This document shows, piece by piece, positions 1-9,855 of a DNA stretch of 64,000 bases. The position numbers and the translations under genes were made by a program. Location of the stretch: NCBI GenBank assembly GCA_020248985.1, contig JADCGL010000002.1, positions 1 through 64,000 on the forward strand, in the 5' to 3' direction. The DNA is from Telmatospirillum sp. (GTDB lineage Bacteria; Pseudomonadota; Alphaproteobacteria; CACIAM-22H2). How positions within the stretch are numbered: position 1 is the first letter of the stretch; each line of letters starts with the position of its first letter. The notes under the pieces are model-generated. The model searched no databases. It was given only the letters and a program-made list of their open reading frames with translations, and was not told the DNA's origin.

Positions 1-1
1 C

Positions 2-2032
<2,031 letters not shown>

Positions 2033-2035
2033 GCC

Positions 2036-2329
2036 ATGCCAAGCGTGACCACGACCGCCCCCGACGGCAGCGTTTTGACCGTGCATGTCTATGCGGGCGA
2101 GGAATTGGGCGAAGACTATTCCTTCGCCGACATCGTCGAGGCGTTTGCGCTGGGCCGAGAAGTCGAAGGCGGGCTCGAATTCACGCGCAAGGAGCTGCGC
2201 GATCTTCTCAACCTTGCCAATGCCTATTCCTTCGACCATCCCGAAGGCTTCATCGAAATGTGTCTTGAGGTTGCAAGGGCTGCCGCGACCTTGCCGGGCG
2301 AAAAACTCGTTTTCCATAGCGACTTCTAG
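2036..2329 (+). CDS. Small protein of unknown function downstream of ligA
   Basis: A 97-residue soluble acidic protein with no signal peptide or membrane segment. I do not recognise the family. It starts three bases after the ligA stop, so it is probably cotranscribed and translationally coupled. It keeps the GC-rich third-position bias of its neighbours, which supports it being real. It ends tail to tail with the aminopeptidase gene: the TAG of this gene and the TAG of the opposite gene share the bases CTAG. The central segment (FTRKELRDLLNLANAYSF) looks helical. No function is proposed. Confidence 0.75.
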   Translation: MPSVTTTAPDGSVLTVHVYAGEELGEDYSFADIVEAFALGREVEGGLEFTRKELRDLLNLANAYSFDHPEGFIEMCLEVARAAATLPGEKLVFHSDF

Positions 2330-4362
2330 AGCGGGGCCGTCGCGGCCTTGAGCCACGCCTTCGTGGCGTCGTCGACGAGCGGCCCGATTTCGGCGGCCAC
2401 GCGGGCGTGGTAGGCGTCGAACCACGCAATTTCGCCGGCATCGAGCAGATCGCGGTCGACGAGATTGCGGTCGATGGGGGCAAGGGTCAGCGTCTCGAAA
2501 CCCAGCATCGCGCGCTCGGCCGTCGGCGGCTTCGGGAACTCGGCGACCGCGACGAGATTTTCGATGCGAATGCCGTAGGCGCCGGTCTTGTAGTAGCCGG
2601 GCTCGTTCGACACGACCATGCCCGGCTGCAGGGCGATGCTGTTCGGCATTTTGGAAATGCGCTGCGGACCCTCGTGCACGGAGAGGAACGCCCCCACGCC
2701 GTGGCCCGTGCCGTGGTCGTAGTCGAGACCCGCATCCCATAGAGCGCGGCGCGCCAGCACATCGAGCTGCGAGCCCGACGTGCCCGCCGGGAAGCGCGCG
2801 CGGGCAAGGGCGATATGGCCTTTGAGCACGCGGGTGAAACGATCGGCGACTTCGCGCTTGAGGCCGTCTTCGAGCGGGCCGATCGCGACCGTGCGCGTGA
2901 TGTCGGTGGTGCCGTCTTCGTACTGACCGCCGGAATCGACGAGATAGACCATGCCGGGGGCAAGGACCTTGGCCGTCGCCGGCGTGGCGCGATAATGCAC
3001 GATGGCGCCGTTGGGCCCTGCCCCCGAGATCGTCGAAAAACTCGTGTCGCGAAGCGCGCCGGTCGCTTTGCGGAATTCGAGCAGCCGGTCGGCCAAGGCG
3101 ATCTCGTCGTAGGTGCCGTTGCCGCCCTCGGCCGCAAGCCAGGCGAGGAACCGCGTGACGGCGGCCCCGTCGCGAATGTGGGCCGCCCGAATGCCGGCAA
3201 GCTCCTGCGGGTTCTTGCAGGCTTTGGGCAGCGCAATGGGGCACACGTCGCGCGTGAGCACAGCACCGCCGTCCGACAGGCGCTGGTCGATCCAGGCCGA
3301 CGCCGTTAGCCGGTCGGTCAGCACGCGGGCTTTGGCCGCCGCCAACGCATCGAGGGCGGGCCCAAGCTCGTCGGGCCGACGAAGCCTGACACCATTGCCG
3401 AGGGCTGCTTTGGCGGCGGGCGTGAGTTTCATCGGCTCGATGAACAAATCGAGCGGTTGGGATGCGTCGGCGGGCAGGATCGCAAAGCCGAGTGCCACCG
3501 GCGTGTGCGGCACGTCGCCACCGCGCAAATTCAAGAGCCAGGCGAGACTGTCCGGCGCCGTGATCACGGCGGCATCGAGCTTGTCGGCGGCAAGGCGGGA
3601 CGCGATCTCGGCACGTTTTTCGGCGGCATTCTTGCCCGTGTAGGCCACGGCCTGCGGCACCACGGGGCCCATGGGCGCCAACGGCCGGTTCGTCCACACG
3701 GCATCGACCGGGTTGGATTGAAGCGGCATCAACACCGCCCCGGCCTTGGCGCATGCCTGGCGCAGCCGCTCGGCGGAATCGGTCGAATGCAGCCACGGGT
3801 CGTAGCCGATGCGCATGCCCGCGGCGGCATTGGCGGCAAGCCACGCGGCGGGCGGATTGTCGACGAGATGGCAATACTCGAACAACGCGCCGTCGACCTG
3901 GTCGCGAACCTGCAGCGTGTAGCGCCCGTCGACGAAGATCGCCGCCCGCGATGCGAGCACCACGCACGCCCCGGCCGAGCCCGAAAAGCCGGTGAGCCAC
4001 AAGAGCCGCTCGGCGCGCGGGCTGACATATTCGCCCTGATGCTCGTCGCCGCGCGGCAGCACGAATCCGTCGAGCGCCTGGCGCTTCAGCTCGGCGCGCA
4101 GATCAGCCACGCGGGCCGCATCCCATGCCCCGTCGTCGAGCCCGTCGGACTGCGTTGCCGCAAGTTCGGCCTTCAACGCTTCGAGCTGTGCTTTGAGGGC
4201 GTCGGACGGATCGGCTGCAGCCAGAACATGCCAGGCGTCGGGCACGAAGGCGGGCGGGGCCGCCAGCACGCCCGCCACGAGACGGCGCACGCCGGCAACG
4301 TCGAGGGCGGCCGCCTGCTTGGCCAAAAGACGCGCCAAAACTTCATCGCCCTGATAGCTCAT
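2326..4362 (-). CDS. pepP: Xaa-Pro aminopeptidase, M24B metallopeptidase family
   Basis: Removes N-terminal residues that precede proline, using two metal ions in a pita-bread fold. The C-terminal catalytic domain shows the expected ligands in order: the two aspartates of VDSGGQYEDGTTDITRT, the histidine of DYDHGTGHGVG, and the glutamates of NEPGYY and GIRIEN. Two creatinase-like N-terminal domains precede it, beginning near LRAELKRQALDGFVLPRGDE. I placed the start at the methionine of MSYQGDEV (678 residues) because the extra in-frame codons upstream are AT-rich and lie in the intergenic region. About 80 residues at the N-terminus precede the normal beginning of this family and are helical and alanine-rich; they may be a lineage-specific extension or a mis-chosen start. 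Confidence 0.92.
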   Translation of the reverse strand: MSYQGDEVLARLLAKQAAALDVAGVRRLVAGVLAAPPAFVPDAWHVLAAADPSDALKAQLEALKAELAATQSDGLDDGAWDAARVADLRAELKRQALDGFVLPRGDEHQGEYVSPRAERLLWLTGFSGSAGACVVLASRAAIFVDGRYTLQVRDQVDGALFEYCHLVDNPPAAWLAANAAAGMRIGYDPWLHSTDSAERLRQACAKAGAVLMPLQSNPVDAVWTNRPLAPMGPVVPQAVAYTGKNAAEKRAEIASRLAADKLDAAVITAPDSLAWLLNLRGGDVPHTPVALGFAILPADASQPLDLFIEPMKLTPAAKAALGNGVRLRRPDELGPALDALAAAKARVLTDRLTASAWIDQRLSDGGAVLTRDVCPIALPKACKNPQELAGIRAAHIRDGAAVTRFLAWLAAEGGNGTYDEIALADRLLEFRKATGALRDTSFSTISGAGPNGAIVHYRATPATAKVLAPGMVYLVDSGGQYEDGTTDITRTVAIGPLEDGLKREVADRFTRVLKGHIALARARFPAGTSGSQLDVLARRALWDAGLDYDHGTGHGVGAFLSVHEGPQRISKMPNSIALQPGMVVSNEPGYYKTGAYGIRIENLVAVAEFPKPPTAERAMLGFETLTLAPIDRNLVDRDLLDAGEIAWFDAYHARVAAEIGPLVDDATKAWLKAATAPL

Positions 4363-4510
4363 GCGGCACACCGACGGTCGTTGCTTGGGTTGAACCATGT
4401 TTTCGAATGCGAGCATATCTGTCGCGAATTTGAAACAAGCCATGCAAAATTAGGCAAAACCTTGGCAATTCCATGCGAAAAGTGCATTGCTGCATCGCAA
4501 TATTGTCCAG

Positions 4511-4613
4511 TTTCAATCGGCCAAATCAGACCTACATTGAGATTGTTCGTCAACGAACGATCTGGGGACCCGATTGGCGGGTCCAGTTCGCGACGAAGAT
4601 GGAGATTACGATC
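4511..4613 (+). promoter_or_regulatory. Candidate promoter and two-hairpin leader of the DUF1127 gene
   Basis: A TTTCAA/TACATT pair with 16-base spacing (4511-4516, 4533-4538) would start transcription near 4545. Two stems then follow: GATTGTTCG/CGAACGATC with a TCAA loop (4541-4562) and GGACCCG/CGGGTCC with a five-base loop (4566-4584). The ribosome site GGAG lies at 4601-4604, nine bases before ATG at 4614. DUF1127 mRNAs in other alphaproteobacteria are known to be stress-induced and tied to small RNAs; whether these stems act that way is inference. Confidence 0.45.
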
Positions 4614-4997
4614 ATGTCCGCCCCCTCGCTCTCGGCCCCGAATGTCTCGTCCAACGTCCAGGATCGTTTCCTGGCCGGTCAGATGGATGCGGCAATGGAT
4701 GCGCGCCGTTTGCGTAGCCAAGCCGTTGCCGCCTTCACCGCCGACGCTCTCGTTTCCGCCGCCAGCGCTTTCAAGGCCGCGATCGCGCGCCTGAAAAGCT
4801 GGAACGAACGCCGCGCCACCTTTGCCGAGCTCGAATCGCTCGACGACCGCATTCTGGCCGATATCGGCTTGAGCCGCAGCGAAATCAGCCAGGTCGCGAG
4901 CGGCCACTATGTGCGCGATTTGCAGGACTATCGCCAGAACGCGATCGAAGCCGTGAAGGAAGCCGCCAACCAGGACCGCAACCGCAACGCCGCCTAA
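4614..4997 (+). CDS. DUF1127 domain protein (YjiS-like), small stress-associated protein
   Basis: A 127-residue protein with the arginine-rich DUF1127 domain at its centre and C-terminal half (SWNERRATFAELESLDDRILADIGLSRSEI, residues about 59-90). In other alphaproteobacteria small DUF1127 proteins affect RNA turnover and phosphate or carbon metabolism and are induced by stress; that role here is inferred from the family. ATG 4614 is chosen over 4599 because a GGAG site precedes it at good spacing. The first 55 residues are an alanine- and serine-rich extension longer than the minimal family members of about 45 residues. The gene stands alone between a structured leader and a strong terminator. 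Confidence 0.88.
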   Translation: MSAPSLSAPNVSSNVQDRFLAGQMDAAMDARRLRSQAVAAFTADALVSAASAFKAAIARLKSWNERRATFAELESLDDRILADIGLSRSEISQVASGHYVRDLQDYRQNAIEAVKEAANQDRNRNAA

Positions 4998-5022
4998 CGG
5001 CCAAACCGGTTGGAATCGACGA

Positions 5023-5057
5023 ACGGCAGCCTTGTCCGCAAGGCTGCCGTTTTTGTT
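5023..5057 (+). terminator. Rho-independent terminator of the DUF1127 gene
   Basis: A perfect 12-bp stem (ACGGCAGCCTTG paired with CAAGGCTGCCGT) closes a four-base TCCG loop and is followed by TTTTGTTT. This is the clearest intrinsic terminator in the window. Confidence 0.93.
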
Positions 5058-5088
5058 TGCCCTCTGCTTTCTCCAGATATGCGATTCC

Positions 5089-5154
5089 TGCGCGACATCG
5101 GCGCGACATGTGCGCAACGCTCGCGCAACATCGGCGCGACATAGACGCAACATT
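5089..5154. repeat. Six tandem 11-bp units, consensus NGCGCRACATN
   Basis: The units start at 5089, 5100, 5111, 5122, 5133 and 5144. The core GCGCRACAT is intact in units 1, 2, 4 and 5; unit 3 ends ACGCT and unit 6 begins GACGC. A 14-base segment, CATCGGCGCGACAT, recurs exactly at 5096-5109 and 5129-5142. The array is non-coding, between the DUF1127 terminator and the 3' end of the opposite-strand HTH gene. The spacing is close to one helical turn, so repeated sites on one DNA face are possible. Confidence 0.75.
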
Positions 5155-5175
5155 TTTTCCATCAAATAATTGAAA

Positions 5176-5712
5176 TTATTCATCTATGTCCCCAAGTTCG
5201 AGAGGTGTTTCCTCGCCCTTGGGCGGCGGTGCCGTATTACCGTCGGCATCCAGATGATACGAGCGGTCGGGATCCGGGATCGCCGCCTCGGCCGCCGCGA
5301 TCTCGGCCATGTCCGCCGGCGTCAGTTTCTGGGTCGGATAACCCCAACTCGTCACGCTGAGCCGGTCGGCCACCCACAAAGCCGCGCGCAGATTGCCGCC
5401 CTTGACCTCGTTCAAAATCAACTCGACGGCGGCACTGCGCGCCAATTCGAGCCTTGTCGCGGATTCGACCGCGCGGCGCACGCGCACCTCGTGCAGCATG
5501 CCGCGCGCAACGTTCGAGCGGCGCAGAATGCGCCAGATCTGCGAGCGCGAAATGCCTGTAAAGCGAGCCACTTCGTTGACCTTGTGGCCGCGGCTCAGCA
5601 TCGCCACGATCAATGCCCAGTCGTAGCTGCGCCCCGGCCCGGGGACCGCCCCTTTGCGCGCCGGCTTGGCGGCAAAGACAGGCGAGGGGTGGTTGGGATG
5701 AAGATCAGCCAT
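5176..5712 (-). CDS. Helix-turn-helix protein of unknown role
   Basis: A 178-residue protein with a homeodomain-like helix-turn-helix at about residues 30-67 (VNEVARFTGISRSQIWRILRR), then a helical segment and an acidic C-terminal tail. The arrangement resembles small DNA-binding proteins of phage terminase or transposase helper type, but I cannot assign it to a known family. Its flanks are markedly AT-rich compared with the surroundings, and an AATAAT/ATTATT hairpin spans its stop codon, which may signal acquired DNA. A near-perfect 20-bp palindrome just upstream could be its operator. It is isolated: neighbours on both sides are unrelated. Confidence 0.7.
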   Translation of the reverse strand: MADLHPNHPSPVFAAKPARKGAVPGPGRSYDWALIVAMLSRGHKVNEVARFTGISRSQIWRILRRSNVARGMLHEVRVRRAVESATRLELARSAAVELILNEVKGGNLRAALWVADRLSVTSWGYPTQKLTPADMAEIAAAEAAIPDPDRSYHLDADGNTAPPPKGEETPLELGDIDE

Positions 5713-5721
5713 TTCCCTTCT

Positions 5722-5741
5722 CCTAATAAAGCTTAATTAGG
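5722..5741. promoter_or_regulatory. Candidate operator palindrome before the HTH gene
   Basis: CCTAATAAAG followed by CTTAATTAGG forms a 20-bp inverted repeat with one mismatched pair, centred on an AAGCTT core. It begins 10 bases upstream of the HTH gene start, in an AT-rich patch. Autoregulation is the simplest reading but is inferred. Confidence 0.45.
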
Positions 5742-5833
5742 ATAATATCACGTTAAGAACATTAATCAAACATTGAGGGCGTGAAGCATCGCGCGAAACC
5801 GCAGATTTTATGGAACCGGGCGTGGCCTGCGAA

Positions 5834-7027
5834 CTACTCGAATTTGCGCACGCCGGCGAGGTCGATGCCGTCGGTCACGGCATCGACGAAGCTCGCCCGC
5901 GTGATGTCGGCCCCGCGCAGCAAGGCCCCGGTCAGATTGGCCTTGTTGAAGATTGCGTGCGCGAGATTGGCATTGCTGAGATTCGCCGGAAATTTGCGCC
6001 CCGTGGGCTTGCCGGCCGGATCCTTGAGCTCGACGGGCACCAGACGCACCTGGCTCAAATCGGCGCGGCGCAAATTCGCCCCCATCAGCATCGCCCCGGC
6101 CATGTCGGCCATCGCGAGGTTGGCGTCGGTCAAGTTCGCCTTCACGAAACTCGCGAGCCGCAGCAGGCCTTGCGACAGATTGGCGCGCGCGAGATTGGCG
6201 CGGTTCAGCGACGCGGCACTGAGATCGACCCCGCGCAGATCCATGCCGCTCAAATCGCAATCGTCGAGCATGGCGCGCGTGCCCTTGGCACCGACCGACA
6301 CGGTCCAGAGTTTGTGCGCCTCGAGCACCGAGCGCACGTCGATCTTCGGCGCGGGCGCTTCGCGCGGGGGTGCAAAATTGGCCCCCGTGAGATTGGCGGT
6401 GCTGAGATCGATGCCGTCGAGCTTGACGCCGCGCAGGCTCGCCCCGCGCAGATCGCAGCCGGACAGCACCGCGCCCTCGAGATTGACGCCGTCGAGGATC
6501 GCGTCTTTCAACTTCGCGCCTTCGAGATTGGCGCCGCGCAGATCGGCGTTCGTGAACACGGTTGCGCCACTGGCCGCGGTGGACGCGCTCGCGGCCGCGC
6601 CCTCGCCCGCCGGCTTCTCGGCCTGCGCATCGCCGCCTTTGCCGACACCGCCACTCCATTGCACATTCTGGCCCGGCCGGAAATCGGCCTCGCGCAGATC
6701 GGCATCGCGCAGTATGGCGCCGTCGAAGCGCGCACCGCACGCTTTGGCGCGCCGCATCTTGCAGCCGCTCATGTCCGCAAAGCTGAAAACCGCGCCAAAA
6801 AGATCGGCCATCGACAGATCGCAATCCTGCATCTGCGCGCCGGCAAAATTGACGCCCGAGAATACCGACGTCGCAAGATTGCGGCCGCGCGCGCTCACCG
6901 CGCCGAATTGTTCGCCACGCGCGTCCATGCGTTTACCCCCAGGTTTGATCATCAGATAGGCGCGGTGCGCCGCGCATGCGGTGTCGAATTTCTGCTGCTG
7001 CGGAGAGGTCTCGGTACTGGCAGGCAT
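5834..7027 (-). CDS. Pentapeptide-repeat protein
   Basis: A 397-residue protein made largely of A(D/N)LXX-type pentapeptides, which build a right-handed quadrilateral beta-helix. Repeats occupy roughly residues 45-125 and 170-390 and are separated by an alanine-rich linker (EKPAGEGAAASASTAASG). Some members of this superfamily mimic DNA and shield gyrase, many others have no known role; nothing here decides between these. It lies 94 bases downstream of fliG on the same strand, so it may be cotranscribed. No signal peptide is visible, so a cytoplasmic location is expected. The break in the repeat array suggests two stacked beta-helix blocks. Confidence 0.88.
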   Translation of the reverse strand: MPASTETSPQQQKFDTACAAHRAYLMIKPGGKRMDARGEQFGAVSARGRNLATSVFSGVNFAGAQMQDCDLSMADLFGAVFSFADMSGCKMRRAKACGARFDGAILRDADLREADFRPGQNVQWSGGVGKGGDAQAEKPAGEGAAASASTAASGATVFTNADLRGANLEGAKLKDAILDGVNLEGAVLSGCDLRGASLRGVKLDGIDLSTANLTGANFAPPREAPAPKIDVRSVLEAHKLWTVSVGAKGTRAMLDDCDLSGMDLRGVDLSAASLNRANLARANLSQGLLRLASFVKANLTDANLAMADMAGAMLMGANLRRADLSQVRLVPVELKDPAGKPTGRKFPANLSNANLAHAIFNKANLTGALLRGADITRASFVDAVTDGIDLAGVRKFE

Positions 7028-7121
7028 CGGCGTGTTGCTCGTCTTTGCTGGAGGCGGTGCTGAACTCGGTCGGCTCGAATGGCGGCGTGCGGCCGGGCTT
7101 GTCCGGGCGAAGGTTGCGGGG

Positions 7122-8141
7122 TCAATAGATCAGGTCGTTGTCGCCGTCGGTCTTGTTGGACAGGACGATTTCCTCGCGCGCGGCGAGATCCTTTGCCGTC
7201 GCGATGATCGCGGCCTGCGCTTCGTAGACGTCCTTGCTGCGCAAGGGGCCGAGCGCTTCCATCTCCTCGCGCAGCATTTTGCCGGCGCGCTCGGACATGT
7301 TGGAGAACACGAGATCGCGCAGTATTTCCGGCGCGCCCTTGAGGGCGGGGGCGAGCCTGTTCTTGTCGACCGCGCGCAGCAGCGTCTGCACGCCGCCCGG
7401 ATCGAGCTTGGCGAGATCCTCGAACTTGAACATCAGCGACTTGATGCGCTCGGAGGAGTCGCGGTTGCGCTCTTCCAGCGCCGTCATGAAACGCGCCTCG
7501 GTGTCGCGCCCGAGGCCGTTGAAAATCTCGGCCATCAGCTCGTGCGTGTCGCGGCGCGAGGTCTTGGCGAGGTTCGACATGAACTCGTTGCGCAGCACGC
7601 GCTCGACGTCTTCGAGCACTTCTTTGGGCACGCTTTCCATGCGCAGCATGCGCATGATCACTTCCATCGCGAAACTGTCGGGCAGCGAGCTCAGCACGCG
7701 CGCCGAATGGTCGGGCCGGATCTTGTTGAGGATGACGGCGACGGTCTGCGGATATTCGTTCTTGAGGAAGTTCGCGAGCAGCACTTCGTTGACGTTGCCG
7801 AGCTTGTCCCACATCGTGCGCCCGGCGGGCCCGCGCACCTCGTCGAGGATTTCGGCAGCACGGTTCTTGTCGAGCACCTTGGACAGGAGCCGCTCGGTCG
7901 AATCGAAACTGCCCATGACCGAACCGCTCGCCGACATCTGGTCGGCGAATTCGATGATCAGCCGCTCGATGATCGCCGCATTGACGCTGCCGAGCGTGGA
8001 CATGGTCTGCGAGATCTCCTTGATCTCGTCGTCCGTCATCAGCGCGAACAGCTTGCCGGCGGACTCCTCGCCCAGCGACAGGAGGATGATCGCCGCTTTC
8101 TCGGCCCCGGTCAGGCTGCGATAGTCGTCTTTGACCCGCAT
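7122..8141 (-). CDS. fliG: Flagellar motor switch protein FliG
   Basis: Part of the C-ring rotor that converts stator ion flow into torque and sets rotation direction. The 339 residues match the family length. The N-terminal domain begins LTGAEKAAIILLSLGEE, the middle domain holds the EHPQT-like segment (NEYPQTVAVILNKI), and the C-terminal torque domain carries the charged segment around NMSERAGKMLREEMEALGP. It starts 12 bases after a PAS-domain gene and precedes a pentapeptide gene; no other flagellar gene is in the window. Placing fliG outside its usual fliF-fliG-fliH group is unusual. Confidence 0.96.
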   Translation of the reverse strand: MRVKDDYRSLTGAEKAAIILLSLGEESAGKLFALMTDDEIKEISQTMSTLGSVNAAIIERLIIEFADQMSASGSVMGSFDSTERLLSKVLDKNRAAEILDEVRGPAGRTMWDKLGNVNEVLLANFLKNEYPQTVAVILNKIRPDHSARVLSSLPDSFAMEVIMRMLRMESVPKEVLEDVERVLRNEFMSNLAKTSRRDTHELMAEIFNGLGRDTEARFMTALEERNRDSSERIKSLMFKFEDLAKLDPGGVQTLLRAVDKNRLAPALKGAPEILRDLVFSNMSERAGKMLREEMEALGPLRSKDVYEAQAAIIATAKDLAAREEIVLSNKTDGDNDLIY

Positions 8142-8153
8142 GGCGGCCGGGCC

Positions 8154-8726
8154 TCAGAGGACCGTCGGCATGCCGAGCCACTGCGGCGCGACCTCGCGGC
8201 CGTCGAACGCGACGAACAGCACGAGCACCAGCGCCATGGCCGGTGCCGCGCGCGTCGCGGCCAAAGGAGCGGCCAGAAAGCGGAAGCCTGCGAAGGCATG
8301 CGCGTCGCGCGCGGCGTCTTCGGCGCCAAGCGTGAACTCGCCCGGAATGGGCCGGTGCTGGGCGAGGCACAGATCGACGCCGGCGGCGAGTGCCCGCGCG
8401 CCGTCTTCGCGCGGCAGGTTCTGCAGCTCGTAGCCCGTGATGTCGGATCCCATCCCGGCTGCGATGCGCGTGCCCGCCAGCCGCACGCGATGGCGGCCGG
8501 CGTCGCAGCGCGCCTCGATCATCAGCAGGCTGGGCAGCAGATCGGGGACCACGACAGGGTCGAAATCGTTGCGCGTCGGCACGCGGCCTTTGGCCGCCGC
8601 CAATGCGCGCCAAAGGCAGCCGAAACGTTCGATCTTTCTGCACACGGCTTCGTCGGCGTGCCAGCGCACGAGAGGTTGACGCCATGCGGGAACGGCGGCA
8701 CGCGGTTTTGGCAGCAGATTGAGCAT
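8154..8726 (-). CDS. PAS-domain protein (PAS_5-like family)
   Basis: A 190-residue protein whose core (WRALAAAKGRVPTRNDFDP, then VRLAGTRIAAGMGSDITGYEL) matches the single-PAS family common in Rhodospirillales and relatives. No output domain is attached. The start at 8726 (MLNLLPKPR) is preferred over an upstream in-frame ATG, because the upstream residues are arginine- and serine-rich and cross an 18-bp palindrome. The hydrophobic stretch near the end (APAMALVLVLFVAF) is part of the PAS fold rather than a clear membrane anchor. The gene sits directly upstream of fliG and may be cotranscribed with it, hinting at a role connected to motility; that link is inference. Confidence 0.75.
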   Translation of the reverse strand: MLNLLPKPRAAVPAWRQPLVRWHADEAVCRKIERFGCLWRALAAAKGRVPTRNDFDPVVVPDLLPSLLMIEARCDAGRHRVRLAGTRIAAGMGSDITGYELQNLPREDGARALAAGVDLCLAQHRPIPGEFTLGAEDAARDAHAFAGFRFLAAPLAATRAAPAMALVLVLFVAFDGREVAPQWLGMPTVL

Positions 8727-8749
8727 TCGGGACGACCTTGCGCGAGAGC

Positions 8750-8767
8750 TCCCGTCGCGCGACGGGA
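8750..8767. promoter_or_regulatory. 18-bp perfect palindrome before the PAS gene
   Basis: TCCCGTCGC and GCGACGGGA form a perfect inverted repeat without spacer, 24 bases upstream of the chosen PAS start. It could be a protein-binding operator or extrude as a hairpin in the leader of the PAS-fliG transcript. It has no T-run, so it is not a terminator. Confidence 0.5.
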
Positions 8768-8975
8768 ACGCACGCAACTTGGCCGCTCCCACGCCGTCCG
8801 CCAATCGGCATCGGCACCGCGCAAAACGAATTGCGGCGCAGTGTTGCAGCGAGCGAATTCGCTTCGCAGAATCGAATTTGTTTTACGAATGCTGGCGCGT
8901 CGGCCGCGCGCTTTGTAGCGAATTTATATGCAATTTGCGACGTGCCGCCGGCGCGCCCGCAAGCGGCGCGCGCGG

Positions 8976-9842
8976 TCAGGCGGCGGCGCTGTCCTCGGCG
9001 GTGCGCACGAGCGTTTCGATTCGCGCCAGCAGCGGATCGAACGCCGCCTGCTCGGCCTCGGCCGAGGCAAGCGCTTGCTCCTTGGCGACCGCGTGGGCGG
9101 CAGCCGCTTCGAAGCGCGCTTGCGCTTCGGCGATCTGCGCTTCGGCGGCGGCAAGGCGCGTCTCGGTCGCTTTGGCGGAAGCCGCGGTTTCGGCCAATGC
9201 CGCTTCAAGCGCGGCGATGCGGTTGCGCGCTTGCGCCAAATCGCCTTCGGCGGTCCCTGCGCGCGCTTGCGCTTCGATCGCACGGCTGTCGGCGTCTTCC
9301 GCGCGCGCACCGGTGTCGGCAAGCTCCGCGTCGAGATCGGCCGCACGTGCTGCGGCCGCCGCGGCTTGGGCTTCGGCCGTCGCCGCGCGCGCTTCCGCGT
9401 CGGTAAGGCGCTTGGCCAAGTCTTCGGCTTTGGCGATCCAGCTTTGCGTGGCGGCTTCGGCGCGCGCGCGCGCTTCGTCGGCCGCTTTGGACTGCGCATA
9501 GGCGGCTTGCGCCGCATTTTCGGCGGCGGCCGCTTGCGCTTTGGCAATGTCGGCATCTTCGCGCGCAGCTTCGGCCGCAGCCACGAGGGCCGGATCGACG
9601 ATCGTGCGCGGCGGCTGGCCGCGCAGATCCTCGAGCGTGTCGTAGGCGGCGGCGAGCTCGTCGCCCAGATTGAGCGCCGCCAGCAGCATCAGCCGCGCGT
9701 CGCCCGCCTGCCCCACTTGCGCCACGACCTCGCGCACTTTTTCGTCGACATAGCTGCCGATGCCCTGGATGCGCTCTTCGCGCCCGTCGTCGCAGACAAT
9801 CGGATAGTCGCGCCCGTTGACGCGTACGACGATCTGGCTCAT
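8976..9842 (-). CDS. zapA: ZapA-like cell division protein with long coiled-coil extension
   Basis: The first 100 residues are a typical ZapA (MSQIVVRVNGRDYPIVCDDG, then MLLAALNLGDELAAAYD), which cross-links FtsZ filaments at mid-cell. ZapA proteins usually have 90-130 residues; this one has 288. The extra C-terminal 190 residues are almost entirely alanine, glutamate and arginine in heptad-like order and should form one long coiled coil. The start at 9842 follows a strong GGAGG site. The gene lies 13 bases downstream of a DUF4164 coiled-coil gene, the usual alphaproteobacterial pairing. A GC-rich inverted repeat (8951-8971) lies just past the stop but lacks a T-run. Confidence 0.88.
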   Translation of the reverse strand: MSQIVVRVNGRDYPIVCDDGREERIQGIGSYVDEKVREVVAQVGQAGDARLMLLAALNLGDELAAAYDTLEDLRGQPPRTIVDPALVAAAEAAREDADIAKAQAAAAENAAQAAYAQSKAADEARARAEAATQSWIAKAEDLAKRLTDAEARAATAEAQAAAAAARAADLDAELADTGARAEDADSRAIEAQARAGTAEGDLAQARNRIAALEAALAETAASAKATETRLAAAEAQIAEAQARFEAAAAHAVAKEQALASAEAEQAAFDPLLARIETLVRTAEDSAAA

Positions 9843-9855
9843 CGCAAAACCTCCT

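Noticed and set aside
8727-8975. 6S RNA gene downstream of zapA
   Set aside because: zapA is often followed by ssrS in alphaproteobacteria. The minus strand here has a TATAAAT box but lacks the long irregular stem with a central bubble and the following fau gene, so no RNA gene was called.
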